DNA of 64,000 nucleotides from Gammaproteobacteria bacterium (GCA_036381015.1 DASVDR010000020.1:1-64000), one strand, 5' to 3'. Positions 34,801-42,936 are shown, numbered from the stretch's first letter. Numbers and translations are program-made. Notes: generated from the letters alone by a model not told the origin.

Positions 34801-35706
34801 GACGCGAGCGCGGAGAGCGTCGGCAGCGTGCTGAGCGCGGCGGACGTCGCGTGCTATGTGGCGAAGGATCTCGGCCGCAACCGAATTCACGTCTACGAGG
34901 AGGGCGACGCGGCCGAGCGCCATCAGGAGATGCAGTGGGTCGCGCGGATCAATCGGGCGCGGGAGGAGGAGCGGTTCGAGCTCTTCTACCAGCCGATCGT
35001 CCCGATCGGCGACACGCGCGGGGCCGTGCCGATGTACGAGCTGCTGCTGCGCATGCGCAACGAGCGCGGCGATCTGGTGCCGCCGACGACGTTCATTCCT
35101 GCGGCGGAGCGCTACAACCTGATGCCGAGCCTCGACCGCTGGGTCATCAGCCAGGTCATGGGCTCGCTCGTCTATCGCGAAGACGACGCCTGCGAGCCCT
35201 ACATGCTCGCCGTGAACCTCTCGGGCACCACGCTGAGCGACGGCCGCTTCGTCGACTTTCTGCTGGACGAGCTTCACGCGGAGAACGTTCCTCCCGGCGC
35301 GTTGTGCTTCGAGATCACGGAGACCGCCGCGATCGCGAACCTCGGCAACGTCGTCTCGTTCATGCGCGCTCTGAAGGAGCGCGGTTGCCGCTTCTCGCTC
35401 GACGACTTCGGCACGGGCCTGTCGTCGTTGACGTACCTGAAGCACCTGCCCGTGGATTACCTGAAGATCGACGGCCAATTCATCCGCAACGTGACGCGGG
35501 ATCCGGCCGACGAGAGCATGGTCGAGGCGATCGCGCGGATGGCGAAGGCGCTGCGCATCCAGACAGTCGCCGAGCGCGTGGAGGGCCGCGACGTGCTGAA
35601 GCGGCTCGGCGAGATCGGCATCTCGTTCGCCCAGGGCTTCTTCATCGCCGTGCCGCAGCCCGTGAGCGAGCTTCCCGTCCGCCGCGCCGAGCGCCGCCGC
35701 GCCTGA
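31843..35706 (+). CDS. Multi-sensor diguanylate cyclase/phosphodiesterase (PAS-GAF-PAS-GGDEF-EAL)
   Basis: The protein has about 1287 residues. After an acidic, Pro-rich N-terminal stretch (about 30-170) come two PAS domains (about 175-420), a GAF domain (about 430-580), two more PAS domains (about 590-850), GGDEF (ARLGGDEFAVLL, about 935) and EAL. The GGDEF motif is intact. The EAL domain keeps ELLLR (ExLxR), AVNLSG, FEITET, LDDFGTGLSS, LKIDGQFI, VAERVE and QGFF, so phosphodiesterase activity is likely. It lacks membrane spans and should be a soluble sensor controlling cyclic-di-GMP, hence exopolysaccharide or motility. ATG 31843 is preferred to GTG 31795, which sits in a hairpin. Confidence 0.9.
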   Translation: MLNDRLKRRIAAALAHASARDALAMVLRGAADDPERFRGTERPPGGTEAGSSPDGPEERSPDRPEALPPDRRAGALPDRTGAGGGPLEDSEVAAVLQQIGDVEDPTEQVRTAPVGPDETTVTREQAFAPFAPVASGAAAAPEPSAAPEPAPAGFGSVPAGFGPSPADPEATGDETSLQAILDNVKDAIVTVDGEGRVRRANAAASRLLCIDPADLPGRPISAFIPSLEPADAALAALAERAEDTLLDLRPTPIEGRRGDGEPFMAEVTVSAAGARRDGRPFYVLCMRDVTERMQNEQALRESEARYRALVENAPEAIVVFDVDQDRFVDANENAARLFKMPREELLKIGPREISPERQADGLPSFGLVRGYVDRALKGGSPVFEWLHCDSSGEEIPCEVRFLRLPSSTKRLIRASIIDITARRRADTLAHGERRVLELIAANAPLERTLQAVVRLVETLYPELHAALMRLDTSAHRLRLAACGSLPAPLKDALEELPLSLAAGPCGAAASLGRQVVVTDIARDPLLAELRGTLEGLGIASCCSTPIVTAGDRIHGTLAIYCTAPRGPKTEELDLVTRLAQLAGIAIRRKLDETALRESEARYRGLFDNVVDGVFQTTVEGDLISANPALMRMLGLDEDEPVESLRIIDFYADPKDRERLLAALAAGDGFVRGFEYRLKRRNGGTMVVVENCRLVKDADGRPLYLEGTVTDVTERKAAEQALFREKERAQVTLQSIGDAVLTTDASGRIEYLNPVAEQLTGWERRDAQGKSVQEIIQLTDEETGAVVEPPVLRCLAEGRTVTLTSNVVLTHRLGGSIAIQDSAAPIQDRSGRVIGAVMVFHDVSRERQLHRKLSYYASHDSLTGFINRREFEERLSAAVRAVRQDGAPPFALLYMDLDQFKVVNDTWGHAAGDLLLRQLAEILKARVRSADVIARLGGDEFAVLLADCPVQRAVEIADALREAIAQFRFTWRDGSLQVGVSIGVVPVDASAESVGSVLSAADVACYVAKDLGRNRIHVYEEGDAAERHQEMQWVARINRAREEERFELFYQPIVPIGDTRGAVPMYELLLRMRNERGDLVPPTTFIPAAERYNLMPSLDRWVISQVMGSLVYREDDACEPYMLAVNLSGTTLSDGRFVDFLLDELHAENVPPGALCFEITETAAIANLGNVVSFMRALKERGCRFSLDDFGTGLSSLTYLKHLPVDYLKIDGQFIRNVTRDPADESMVEAIARMAKALRIQTVAERVEGRDVLKRLGEIGISFAQGFFIAVPQPVSELPVRRAERRRA

Positions 35707-35709
35707 CCG

Positions 35710-35808
35710 AAAAAGGTGTCTGACACCTTTTCCCCGGAAAACGTGTCAGGCACCGTTTTTTCCGGTGGGGAAAAGGTGTCTGACACCTTTTTTCGGACAC
35801 CTTTTTTG
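35710..35808. repeat. REP-like cluster, locus 2
   Basis: Copies of the palindrome lie at 35715-35727 (GGTGTCTGACACC), 35742-35754 (CGTGTCAGGCACC, degenerate) and 35775-35787 (perfect), with a half copy GGACACC at about 35795-35801. Centres of the first two are 27 bp apart. A and T tracts flank each copy. The cluster starts four bases after the stop of the cyclic-di-GMP gene. Confidence 0.85.
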
Positions 35809-35845
35809 GCGCGCGAAGCTCTCGGCGCTTGGCCGCGTGTAGAGT

Positions 35846-36781
35846 ATGCGGAGCGGGCCTCACGCCGGACCGGAAGCCTCAGTGAACCGAAGCGATTCGA
35901 CCGCGCCGCTCATTGCCGCCGACGAGCCGCCGGCGTTCGCGACCGTCAGCTCCGGGCGGCCCGGGCGGCCGATCGTCCTCGTCTGCGATCACGCCTCGAA
36001 TCGCGTGCCGCGGTCGCTACGCAACCTCGGCCTCGGCGAGCGCCAGCTTCGCGACCACATCGCCTGGGACATCGGCGCGGCCGCGGTCGCCTATAGGCTC
36101 ACCGAGCGGCTCGGCGCGAAGGCCGTGCTCGGCGGCTACTCGCGCCTCGTCGTGGACTTGAACCGCGGGCTCGCGGACGCGAGCGCGTTCGCGTCGCTCA
36201 GCGACGGCGTGCTCGTGCCCGGCAATCTCGGTCTCGACGACGCCGCGAAGGAAGCCCGGGCGCGCGAGATCTACTGGCCGTACCACGACGCGATCGACCG
36301 CATGCTCGACGAATCGACGTCGGAGGACGAGCGCCCGGTAATGATCGCGGTGCACAGCTTCACGCCGCGCCTCCACGGCATCGAGCGGCCTTGGCACGTC
36401 GGTGTGCTCTGGGACAAGGACCCGCGTCTGCCGCTACGCCTGATGGCCGCGTTTCGCGGCGCGTCCGACGTCGTCGTCGGAGACAACGAGCCTTACTCCG
36501 GGCGGCATCCGGCCGACTTCACGATCGATCACCATGCCGAGCCGCGCGGCATCGCGCACGTGAGCCTCGAGATTCGCCAGGATCTGATACGCGACGAGAC
36601 TGGCCAGGAACGCTGGGCGGACCGAATCGCCGAAGCGCTCGACACCGTGCTCCGCGATCCCGCCCTGTACCGGCCCAGGCCGGCGCCGCACGCGCCCGGC
36701 CGCGCGAGCGGTCGTTCGGAGGAGGGCGGCTTGCTTGGGGCCGTGGAAAGCGCTGCGGCCCGGCCGGGAGGGCGCCGATGA
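35846..36781 (+). CDS. N-formylglutamate amidohydrolase family protein
   Basis: This 311-residue protein has the family motifs IVLVCDHASNRVPRSLRNLG (about 48-67), HIAWDIGAAAVA, VDLNR, AVHSFTPRLHG, VGDNEPYSG and IDHHAEPRGIAHVSLEIRQD, which hold the zinc ligands. The enzyme hydrolyses N-formylglutamate, or related acyl-amino acids, to glutamate. No other histidine-degradation genes are present. The stop overlaps the start of a YbdK-like carboxylate-amine ligase (ATGA), so the two probably act on one glutamyl or amide-linked substrate. A GTG at 35882 is an alternative start. The last 40 residues look disordered. Confidence 0.85.
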   Translation: MRSGPHAGPEASVNRSDSTAPLIAADEPPAFATVSSGRPGRPIVLVCDHASNRVPRSLRNLGLGERQLRDHIAWDIGAAAVAYRLTERLGAKAVLGGYSRLVVDLNRGLADASAFASLSDGVLVPGNLGLDDAAKEARAREIYWPYHDAIDRMLDESTSEDERPVMIAVHSFTPRLHGIERPWHVGVLWDKDPRLPLRLMAAFRGASDVVVGDNEPYSGRHPADFTIDHHAEPRGIAHVSLEIRQDLIRDETGQERWADRIAEALDTVLRDPALYRPRPAPHAPGRASGRSEEGGLLGAVESAAARPGGRR

Positions 36782-37917
36782 AGGAGCCTTCGTTCACGCT
36801 CGGCGTCGAGGAGGAGTACCTCCTCGTGGACCGGGAGACGCGCGACCTCGTCGAGCGGATGCCGCGCGCGATGCTGAAGGAGTGCGGCGCGCGCATCGAG
36901 GGCCAGCAGGTCAAGCCCGAGTTCATGCGTTCGCAGATCGAGATCGGAACGCGGGTCTGCAAGACGCTCGCCGAGGTTCGCGACTCGCTCACGGTGCTGC
37001 GCGGCGCCGTCATCGACGTCGCGGCGGAGCACGGGCTAGCGCCGCTCGCGGTGTCGACGCATCCATTCGCGGTCTGGACGAGTCAGAAGCATACGGAGCG
37101 CGCCCGTTATCACGCGCTGTTCCAGGAGATGCAGGCCGCCGCCCGCCGTCTCCTGATCTGCGGCATGCACGTCCACGTCGGGATCGAGGACGAGGAGGTG
37201 CGCATCGACCTGATGAACCAGTTCCGCTACTTCCTGCCGCATCTGCTCGCGCTCTCCTGCTCGTCGCCGCTCTGGGAAGGGATCGATACGGGGCTCAAGT
37301 CGTTCCGGCTCACGGTGTTCGACGGCTTGCCGCGCACGGGCATCCCGGAGCGCTTTCAGAGCTTCGCGGATTACCGCCAGCTCGTGCGAGTGATGGTGGA
37401 CGCGGGCGTGATCGAGAATGCGACGAAGATCTGGTGGGACCTCCGGCCGAGCGCCCGCTACCCGACGCTCGAGACCCGCGTCATGGACGTCTGTACGTCG
37501 CTCGAGGACGCGCTCTGCCTCGCCGCCCTCGTCGTCTCGCTGCTTCGCATGCTGTATCGGCTTCGCCGCGGCAACCAGCGCTGGCGCACGTACTCGCCGA
37601 TGCTGATCCGCGAGAACCGCTGGCGAGCGATGCGCTACAGCTTCGATCAAGGCCTCATCGACCTCGGGCGCGGCAAGGTGATCCCGTTCCCGCAGCTGCT
37701 CGAGGAAATGCTCGAGCTCGTCCGCGAGGATGCCGAAACGCTCGGCTGCACCGCCGAGGTCGAGCATGCGCGCAAGATCCTCGCGCGCGGGACGAGCGCT
37801 CACCGCCAGCTCGCAGTGCGCGCGAAGGCGCTCGAGGACGGAGCCGACGCCGAGGAGGCGAACCGGGCCGTCGTCGATCACCTGATCGAGGAGACGGGAC
37901 GCGGCATCCGCTGGTGA
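36778..37917 (+). CDS. YbdK-like carboxylate-amine ligase (GCS2 family)
   Basis: This 379-residue protein has the GCS2 family blocks FTLGVEEEYLLVDRETRDL (about 5-23), VKPEFMRSQIEIGT, GMHVHVGIED, TGLKSFRLTVFDG, WWDLRPSARYPTLETRVMDVC and RENRWRAMRYSFDQGLIDL. Relatives form weak gamma-glutamyl-cysteine or other carboxylate-amine bonds with ATP. The physiological substrate is generally not known. It is translationally coupled to the N-formylglutamate amidohydrolase upstream, a pairing that suggests linked ligase and hydrolase chemistry. Confidence 0.87.
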   Translation: MKEPSFTLGVEEEYLLVDRETRDLVERMPRAMLKECGARIEGQQVKPEFMRSQIEIGTRVCKTLAEVRDSLTVLRGAVIDVAAEHGLAPLAVSTHPFAVWTSQKHTERARYHALFQEMQAAARRLLICGMHVHVGIEDEEVRIDLMNQFRYFLPHLLALSCSSPLWEGIDTGLKSFRLTVFDGLPRTGIPERFQSFADYRQLVRVMVDAGVIENATKIWWDLRPSARYPTLETRVMDVCTSLEDALCLAALVVSLLRMLYRLRRGNQRWRTYSPMLIRENRWRAMRYSFDQGLIDLGRGKVIPFPQLLEEMLELVREDAETLGCTAEVEHARKILARGTSAHRQLAVRAKALEDGADAEEANRAVVDHLIEETGRGIRW

Positions 37918-37976
37918 GGATTCGGAGCGGGCCGATCGGCTGGCCACCTCCGGAAAAACCGGCGAAGATCCGGCCG

Positions 37977-39005
37977 ATGGATCGCCGAACGACGAGCACG
38001 ACCGAGCGGGCCGCCTTCGGCGGCCGGCGTCTTTGCGTGGCGCCGATGATGGAGCGCACGGACCGGCATTGCCGTTACTTCCTGAGGCTGCTCGCTCCGA
38101 ACGCGCGCCTCTATACCGAGATGATCACGGCCGCGGCGCTGCTGCGCGGCGACGCGGCGAAGCTGCTCCGGTTCGATACGGCCGAGCACCCGGTCGCGCT
38201 GCAGCTCGGCGGAAGCGAGCCCGATGCGCTCGCGGCCGCTGCGAAGCTCGGCGCGGCGGCCGGCTACGACGAGATCAACCTCAACGTCGGTTGCCCGAGC
38301 GACCGGGTCCAGGCCGGATGCTTCGGCGCCGCGCTGATGCGCGAGCCGCGCCGCGTCGCGTCCTGTGTCGCCGCGATGGCCGAAGCGTCGCCCGCGCCGA
38401 TCACCGTGAAGACCCGGCTCGGCGTCGACGAGCACGACAGCTACGAGTTCCTTTGCGACTTCGTCGGCGCCGTCGCCGAGGCAGGATGCGGGACGGTGAT
38501 CGTGCATGCCCGCAAGGCGTGGCTGAAGGGGCTGAGCCCGAAGCAGAACCGCGATGTGCCGCCGCTCGACTATCCGCGCGTGCATCGTTTGAAGCGCGAC
38601 TTCGCCGCGCTCGAAATCGTGCTGAACGGCGGACTCGCGGCGCTCGAGCCCGCGATCGCGCAGCTCGCGCAGGTCGACGGCGTCATGCTCGGACGGGCCG
38701 CATACCACGATCCGATGCTGCTCGCGCGCCTCGATCAGGCGATTTTCGGCGGCGCTTCGCCGACCCGCGTGCACGCCGTCGAAGCGTTCGTTGCTTACGC
38801 CGAGGGCGAGCTTCGCGCGGGGACGCCGTTGAACGCGATGTTGCGGCATCTCATGGGGCTCTTCACCGCTCGTCCCGGTGGGCGCCGCTGGCGCAAAACG
38901 CTCGCCGAGTGGCCGAGAGCGGGCAAGGCCTCGGCGCGTCTCGGCGAGCTCGTCGCGCTCGCCACCGAGCTCGACTCACCGACGCGCGAGCCGCGCGCGG
39001 CTTGA
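37977..39005 (+). CDS. dusA: tRNA-dihydrouridine synthase A
   Basis: This 342-residue FMN enzyme has RLCVAPMMERTDRHCRYFLR at the start, LYTEMITAAALL, VALQLGGSEPDAL, EINLNVGCPSDRVQAGCFGA (catalytic-Cys region), PITVKTRLGVDEHDSYEF, IVHARKAWLKGLSPKQNR and LNGGL plus GVMLGRAAYHDP for phosphate binding. The MMERTDRH and SPKQNR blocks mark the DusA subgroup, which reduces U20 and U20a in the tRNA D loop. It starts 59 bp after the YbdK-like gene on the same strand. Confidence 0.94.
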   Translation: MDRRTTSTTERAAFGGRRLCVAPMMERTDRHCRYFLRLLAPNARLYTEMITAAALLRGDAAKLLRFDTAEHPVALQLGGSEPDALAAAAKLGAAAGYDEINLNVGCPSDRVQAGCFGAALMREPRRVASCVAAMAEASPAPITVKTRLGVDEHDSYEFLCDFVGAVAEAGCGTVIVHARKAWLKGLSPKQNRDVPPLDYPRVHRLKRDFAALEIVLNGGLAALEPAIAQLAQVDGVMLGRAAYHDPMLLARLDQAIFGGASPTRVHAVEAFVAYAEGELRAGTPLNAMLRHLMGLFTARPGGRRWRKTLAEWPRAGKASARLGELVALATELDSPTREPRAA

Positions 39006-39014
39006 CGGCGCGGC

Positions 39015-39160
39015 GTCGATCCGCTCGGCGCGTTGCGACGGCCACCGCGTCGTCGATCCGCTCGGTCGATCGAGTCACCGCGGCATCGATCCGCTCGGCG
39101 CGCCGTCGATCGAGTCACCGCGGCATAGGCCCTCACGGCGTGCCGTCGATCCGCCATGAA
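39015..39160. repeat. Compound direct repeats between dusA and a methyltransferase gene
   Basis: GTCGATCCGCTCGG occurs at 39015-39028 and 39052-39065, and ATCGATCCGCTCGG at 39085-39098. A 21-bp unit ending GAGTCACCGCGGCAT is identical at 39066-39086 and 39106-39126 (period 40). GTCGATCCGCC follows near 39145. No coding potential is seen. Confidence 0.7.
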
Positions 39161-39219
39161 AAGCGTCGCGCGTTGCGGCTAAAATGCGCTTTCCCTTCCG
39201 AAGGCATGAGAGGTCGAAT

Positions 39220-40044
39220 GTGGCGAAGTCCGGCGTGAAGCGAAAGCCGCAGCTCACGATGGCGCAGCAGGCGGACATCTACGAGCTCTACGAGGAAGCC
39301 GTGCAGGCCGTGGACGGCGAGGTGGAGTATCTCGTCGACACGTTCAAGTCGCTGCGCGGACGCGAGCCGATCAGCTTCCGCGAGGATTTCTGCGGCACGG
39401 CGAGCGCCGCCTGCGAGTGGGTGCGAAGCGGTCCTCGGCGCACGGCGATCGGCGTCGACATCGACGACTACGTGCTCGAATGGGGGAGGGCGAACCGCGT
39501 CGGCCGTCTGCCGGAGGTCGATCGAGCGCGCGTGAAGCTGCTGCATGCCGATGTCATGACCGTCGAAACGGAGCGCGTGGATCTCGTCGGCGCTTTCAAC
39601 TTCAGCTACTACTGCTTCAAGACGCGCGATCAGCTGCGCACCTATTTCGCCCGCGCGCGCGACGCGCTGAACGACGACGGGCTGTTCGTGCTCGACGTGT
39701 TCGGCGGATCCGAGGCGTTTTCCGTCCAGAAAGAGAAGACGAAGTACGACGACTTCACCTACGTCTGGGACCAGGCCGAGTTCGATCCGGTCACGCACCG
39801 GATGGTCTGCCACATCCACTTCAAGTTCCCCGACGGCTCGAAGCTGAAGAACGCCTTCAGCTACGAGTGGCGCATGTGGACGCTGCCGGAGCTGCGGGAG
39901 CTGCTCGACGAAGCGGGCTACTCGAAGGTTCGGGTCTACTGGGAAGGGGAGGACGAGGACGGCGAGGCCAACGGCGAATTCTACGAGACCGAGACGGGGG
40001 AGCCCGATCCCGCCTGGGTCGCGTACGTCGTGGCCGAGAAGTAG
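39220..40044 (+). CDS. Class I SAM-dependent methyltransferase
   Basis: The protein has about 274 residues. A SAM site is formed by FREDFCGTASAACEW (motif I variant), AIGVDIDDYVLEWG (acidic loop), LLHADVMT and VDLVGAFNFSYYCFKT (motif IV region). NDDGLFVLDVFGG follows as the strand-5 motif. The C-terminal part (HFKFPDGSKLKNAFSYEWRMW, then AGYSKVRVYWEG) is typical of an uncharacterised small-molecule methyltransferase group. GTG 39220 follows GAGAGG by about 7 bases and is preferred over ATG 39184. The substrate cannot be inferred. Confidence 0.8.
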   Translation: MAKSGVKRKPQLTMAQQADIYELYEEAVQAVDGEVEYLVDTFKSLRGREPISFREDFCGTASAACEWVRSGPRRTAIGVDIDDYVLEWGRANRVGRLPEVDRARVKLLHADVMTVETERVDLVGAFNFSYYCFKTRDQLRTYFARARDALNDDGLFVLDVFGGSEAFSVQKEKTKYDDFTYVWDQAEFDPVTHRMVCHIHFKFPDGSKLKNAFSYEWRMWTLPELRELLDEAGYSKVRVYWEGEDEDGEANGEFYETETGEPDPAWVAYVVAEK

Positions 40045-40191
40045 CGCCTCGGCCGCTTCTCTCGTTTCCCGGAGGCGGCGGCGCCGCCCGGGCGGTGCCG
40101 AAGGCGGGGGCTGCGCCGGATCACGTGACGGGCGGATCGCCGGACGTATAATCGTCCCGACTCCGCCCCGCAGCTGGCGGCGAAGGAAGCC

Positions 40192-41094
40192 ATGGGTAGG
40201 GAAGTTGAGGTTGCCATCCTGTTCGCCGACGTGGTGGGCAGCACGCAGCTCTACGAGCAGCTCGGCGACGGCCAGGCGCGAGAAATGGTCGGCCGCTGTC
40301 TCGAGATCATGCGAGAGGCCACCGAGGCGAACCGCGGCACGGTAATCAAGACGATGGGGGACGAGGTGATGTCCACGTTCCCCACGCCCGACGAGGCGAT
40401 GAACGCCGCCCGGCGCATGCAGGAGCGCATCTCCACTGCGCCGGAGCTCGCCCATGACCGAGGCCATGTCTCGATCCGGATCGGTTGCCACTTCGGGCCG
40501 GTCGTGCAGGAGCATCGCGACATCTTCGGGTCCGCGGTGCACATCGCGAACCGGATGACGAGCCAGGCGAAGGCGAAGCAGATCATCACGACGCTGTCCA
40601 CGGTCGAGCGGCTGTCGCCGGAGTGGCAGTCGGCGGCGCGGCAGATCGACGTCGCGACCGTGCGGGGCAAGGCCGACGAGGTCATCCTGTTCGAGGTGCT
40701 CTGGCAGCCCGAGGAAGCCACGAGCATGCTGCCGACGGTGCCGTGGACGAGGAAGGCGAACGCGCGGCCGAAGCGGTTGAGCCTACGCTATCAGGGCAAG
40801 GAGATTCTGGTCGGCGAAGGCCGCAAGAGTGTCACGCTCGGGCGCGCCGAGGACAACGATCTCGTCGTCAAGGGCAACCTGATCTCGCGCCTGCACGCCC
40901 GTGTCGAAGTGAGTCGCGACAAATTCACGCTCGTCGACGAGAGCACGAACGGCACGTTCGTGCACACCGATACGGGCGAGGAGATCTTCGTTCGCCGCGA
41001 CAGCACCCAGCTGACCGGCGAGGGCGTCATCGGTCTCGGCCGCGCCGCCCAGCCCGGCACCGCGCTCGCGGTCCACTACGTCGTCGAAGAGTAA
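40192..41094 (+). CDS. Class III adenylate/guanylate cyclase with FHA domain
   Basis: This 300-residue protein has a cyclase homology domain (about 1-180) with AILFADVVGSTQLYEQLGD (metal Asp), VIKTMGDEVMSTF (second Asp), IRIGCHFGPVV and DIFGSAVHIANRM. A C-terminal FHA domain follows (about 200-295, SVTLGRAEDNDLVV, SRLHARVEVSRDKFTLVDESTNGTF as two adjacent blocks). Both metal aspartates are present, so activity is likely. The FHA part would bind a phosphothreonine partner, linking nucleotide signalling to Ser/Thr phosphorylation. GAAGGA precedes the ATG. It converges on pckG with only repeats between. Confidence 0.87.
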   Translation: MGREVEVAILFADVVGSTQLYEQLGDGQAREMVGRCLEIMREATEANRGTVIKTMGDEVMSTFPTPDEAMNAARRMQERISTAPELAHDRGHVSIRIGCHFGPVVQEHRDIFGSAVHIANRMTSQAKAKQIITTLSTVERLSPEWQSAARQIDVATVRGKADEVILFEVLWQPEEATSMLPTVPWTRKANARPKRLSLRYQGKEILVGEGRKSVTLGRAEDNDLVVKGNLISRLHARVEVSRDKFTLVDESTNGTFVHTDTGEEIFVRRDSTQLTGEGVIGLGRAAQPGTALAVHYVVEE

Positions 41095-41190
41095 GTGTCT
41101 GACACCTTTTTCGCAGAAAAAGGTGTCAGACACATCTTCAAAGCGGTTCTAACACCCTTCCCAACCGAAAAAGGTGTCTGACACCTTTTT
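41095..41190. repeat. REP-like cluster filling the gap between convergent genes, locus 3
   Basis: AGTGTCTGACACC (41095-41107) starts directly after the cyclase stop. GGTGTCAGACACA (41122-41134) has its centre 27 bp further on. A degenerate copy lies around 41141-41160, and a perfect copy with A and T tracts (about 41167-41190) ends at the pckG stop. The whole intergenic region is repeat and likely terminates both genes. Confidence 0.85.
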
Positions 41191-42936
41191 CTAGCCGCCC
41201 AGCGCCTCCGCCACGCGCCGGTGCTCCTCCCGCAACCGTGCCGGGAGACGCTGGCCGAAGGTCTCGAGGTAGTCGCCGAGATCCCGCATCTCGACACGCC
41301 ACTGCTCCGGATCGACGGCGAGGAGCTGCCGAAGGGTCTGCGGCGACACGTCGAGACCGGTGATGTCGATGTCGGATTCCTTCGGCAGCCGGCCGATCGG
41401 AGTGTCGACGGCGCCGACCCGTCCCTCACAGCGTTCGATCATCCAGCGCAGCACGCGCAGGTTCTCGCCGTAGCCGGGCCACAGGAACCTGCCGTCCGCG
41501 TCGCGGCGGAACCAGTTGACGTGAAATACGCGCGGCAGCCGCGTCGAGCGCTCGGCAAAGCTGAGCCAATGCGCCCAGTAGTCGCCGTAGTTGTAGCCGC
41601 AGAACGGCTTCATCGCCATCGGATCGCGGCGCACGACGCCGACCTTGCCCGTGGCGGCCGCCGTGGTCTCGGACGCGACGCTCGCGCCGACGAGCACGCC
41701 GTGCGCCCAGTCGCGCGCCTCGTAGACGAGCGGCGCAAGCTCCCGCCGGCGGCCGCCGAAGACGCGCGCCGAGATCGGCACACCCTCGGGCGCCTCCGCG
41801 AGGCTCGAGTAGCTCGGGTTCTGCTTGGCCGAGACGGTGAAGCGCGAGTTCGGGTGCGCGGCCGGACCGTTGCCGGGCTCGTACGGCTTGCCGAGCCAGT
41901 CCGTGACCGGCGTCCCTTCGCCTTTCTCCTCCCACCACGGCTCGTTGTTAGCCGTGACCGCGACGTTCGTGAAGATCGTGTCGTGCGAGATCATGTCGAA
42001 CGCGTTGCGGTTCGTCTTGCGGTTCGTGCCGGGCACGACGCCGAAGTATCCGGCCTCCGGGTTGATCGCGCGCAGCCGCCCGTCGTCGCCCATGTGCATC
42101 CACGCGATGTCGTCGCCGAGCGTCCAGACCTTCCAACCCTTGTGACTCTCCGGCGGAATCAGCATCGCGAGATTCGTCTTGCCGCAGGCCGACGGGAACG
42201 CGCAGGCGAGGTAATGGGTCTCGCCGGCCGGACTCTCGACGCCGACGATCAGCATGTGCTCGGCGAGCCAGCCCTCGTCACGGGCCTGCCAGCTCGCGAT
42301 CCGCAGCGCATGGCATTTCTTGCCGAGCAGCGCGTTGCCGCCGTAGCCCGAGCCGTAGCTCATGATCGAAAGATCCTCGGGGAAGTGCATGATGTAGCGC
42401 TTCTCGGGATCGAGCTCGCCGGTGGAGTGGAGGCCCCTGACGAACGTCCCGTCACGCTCGATCCGCTCGAGCGCGCGTTTCCCCATCCGCGTCATCAAAT
42501 ACATGTTCGCGACGACGTACGGGCTGTCCGTGATCTCGACGCCGCAGCGCGCGTACGGAGAATCGATCGGCCCCATGCAGTACGGAATCACGTACATCGT
42601 GCGGCCGCGCATGCAGCCGCGGAAGCACTCTCGCATGAGCCCTTTCGCCTCGTCCGGAGGCATCCAGTTGTTGTTCGGGCCGGCATCTTCCTGCTCCGAG
42701 GTGCAGACGTAGGTGAGATGCTCGACGCGGGCGACGTCCTGAGGGTCGGAGCGGTGCAGGTAGCACCGCGGATAGCTCTCCTGGTTCAGCTCGATCAGGG
42801 TGCCGCTCTCGAGCATTTGCCCGATCAGGCTGCGGTATTCCTCCTCGGAGCCGTCGCACCAGTGCACGTGGTCGGGTTGTGTAAGCTTCGCCGCCTCGGC
42901 GATCCATTCGCCGAGGGAGTCGAGTTTTGTCGTCAT
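41191..42936 (-). CDS. pckG: Phosphoenolpyruvate carboxykinase (GTP)
   Basis: This 581-residue enzyme has the GTP-PEPCK motifs TYVCTSEQEDAGPNNNWM, MYVIPYCMGPIDSPYARCGV, SGYGGNALLGKKCHALRIAS, the kinase-1a P loop FPSACGKTNLAM (247-258, with the hyper-reactive Cys251), WTLGDDIAWM, the guanine-binding segment NPNSRFTV-like HPNSRFTVSAKQ and FCGYNYGDYWAHWL. It converts oxaloacetate and GTP to phosphoenolpyruvate, the committing step of gluconeogenesis. Length is slightly below the usual 590-620. The stop abuts a REP-like copy. Confidence 0.95.
   Translation of the reverse strand: MTTKLDSLGEWIAEAAKLTQPDHVHWCDGSEEEYRSLIGQMLESGTLIELNQESYPRCYLHRSDPQDVARVEHLTYVCTSEQEDAGPNNNWMPPDEAKGLMRECFRGCMRGRTMYVIPYCMGPIDSPYARCGVEITDSPYVVANMYLMTRMGKRALERIERDGTFVRGLHSTGELDPEKRYIMHFPEDLSIMSYGSGYGGNALLGKKCHALRIASWQARDEGWLAEHMLIVGVESPAGETHYLACAFPSACGKTNLAMLIPPESHKGWKVWTLGDDIAWMHMGDDGRLRAINPEAGYFGVVPGTNRKTNRNAFDMISHDTIFTNVAVTANNEPWWEEKGEGTPVTDWLGKPYEPGNGPAAHPNSRFTVSAKQNPSYSSLAEAPEGVPISARVFGGRRRELAPLVYEARDWAHGVLVGASVASETTAAATGKVGVVRRDPMAMKPFCGYNYGDYWAHWLSFAERSTRLPRVFHVNWFRRDADGRFLWPGYGENLRVLRWMIERCEGRVGAVDTPIGRLPKESDIDITGLDVSPQTLRQLLAVDPEQWRVEMRDLGDYLETFGQRLPARLREEHRRVAEALGG

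Noticed and set aside
32308-35478. Minus-strand open frame of about 1056 codons antisense to the GGDEF/EAL gene
   Set aside because: It is a shadow frame; the plus strand carries intact GGDEF and EAL motifs in order.
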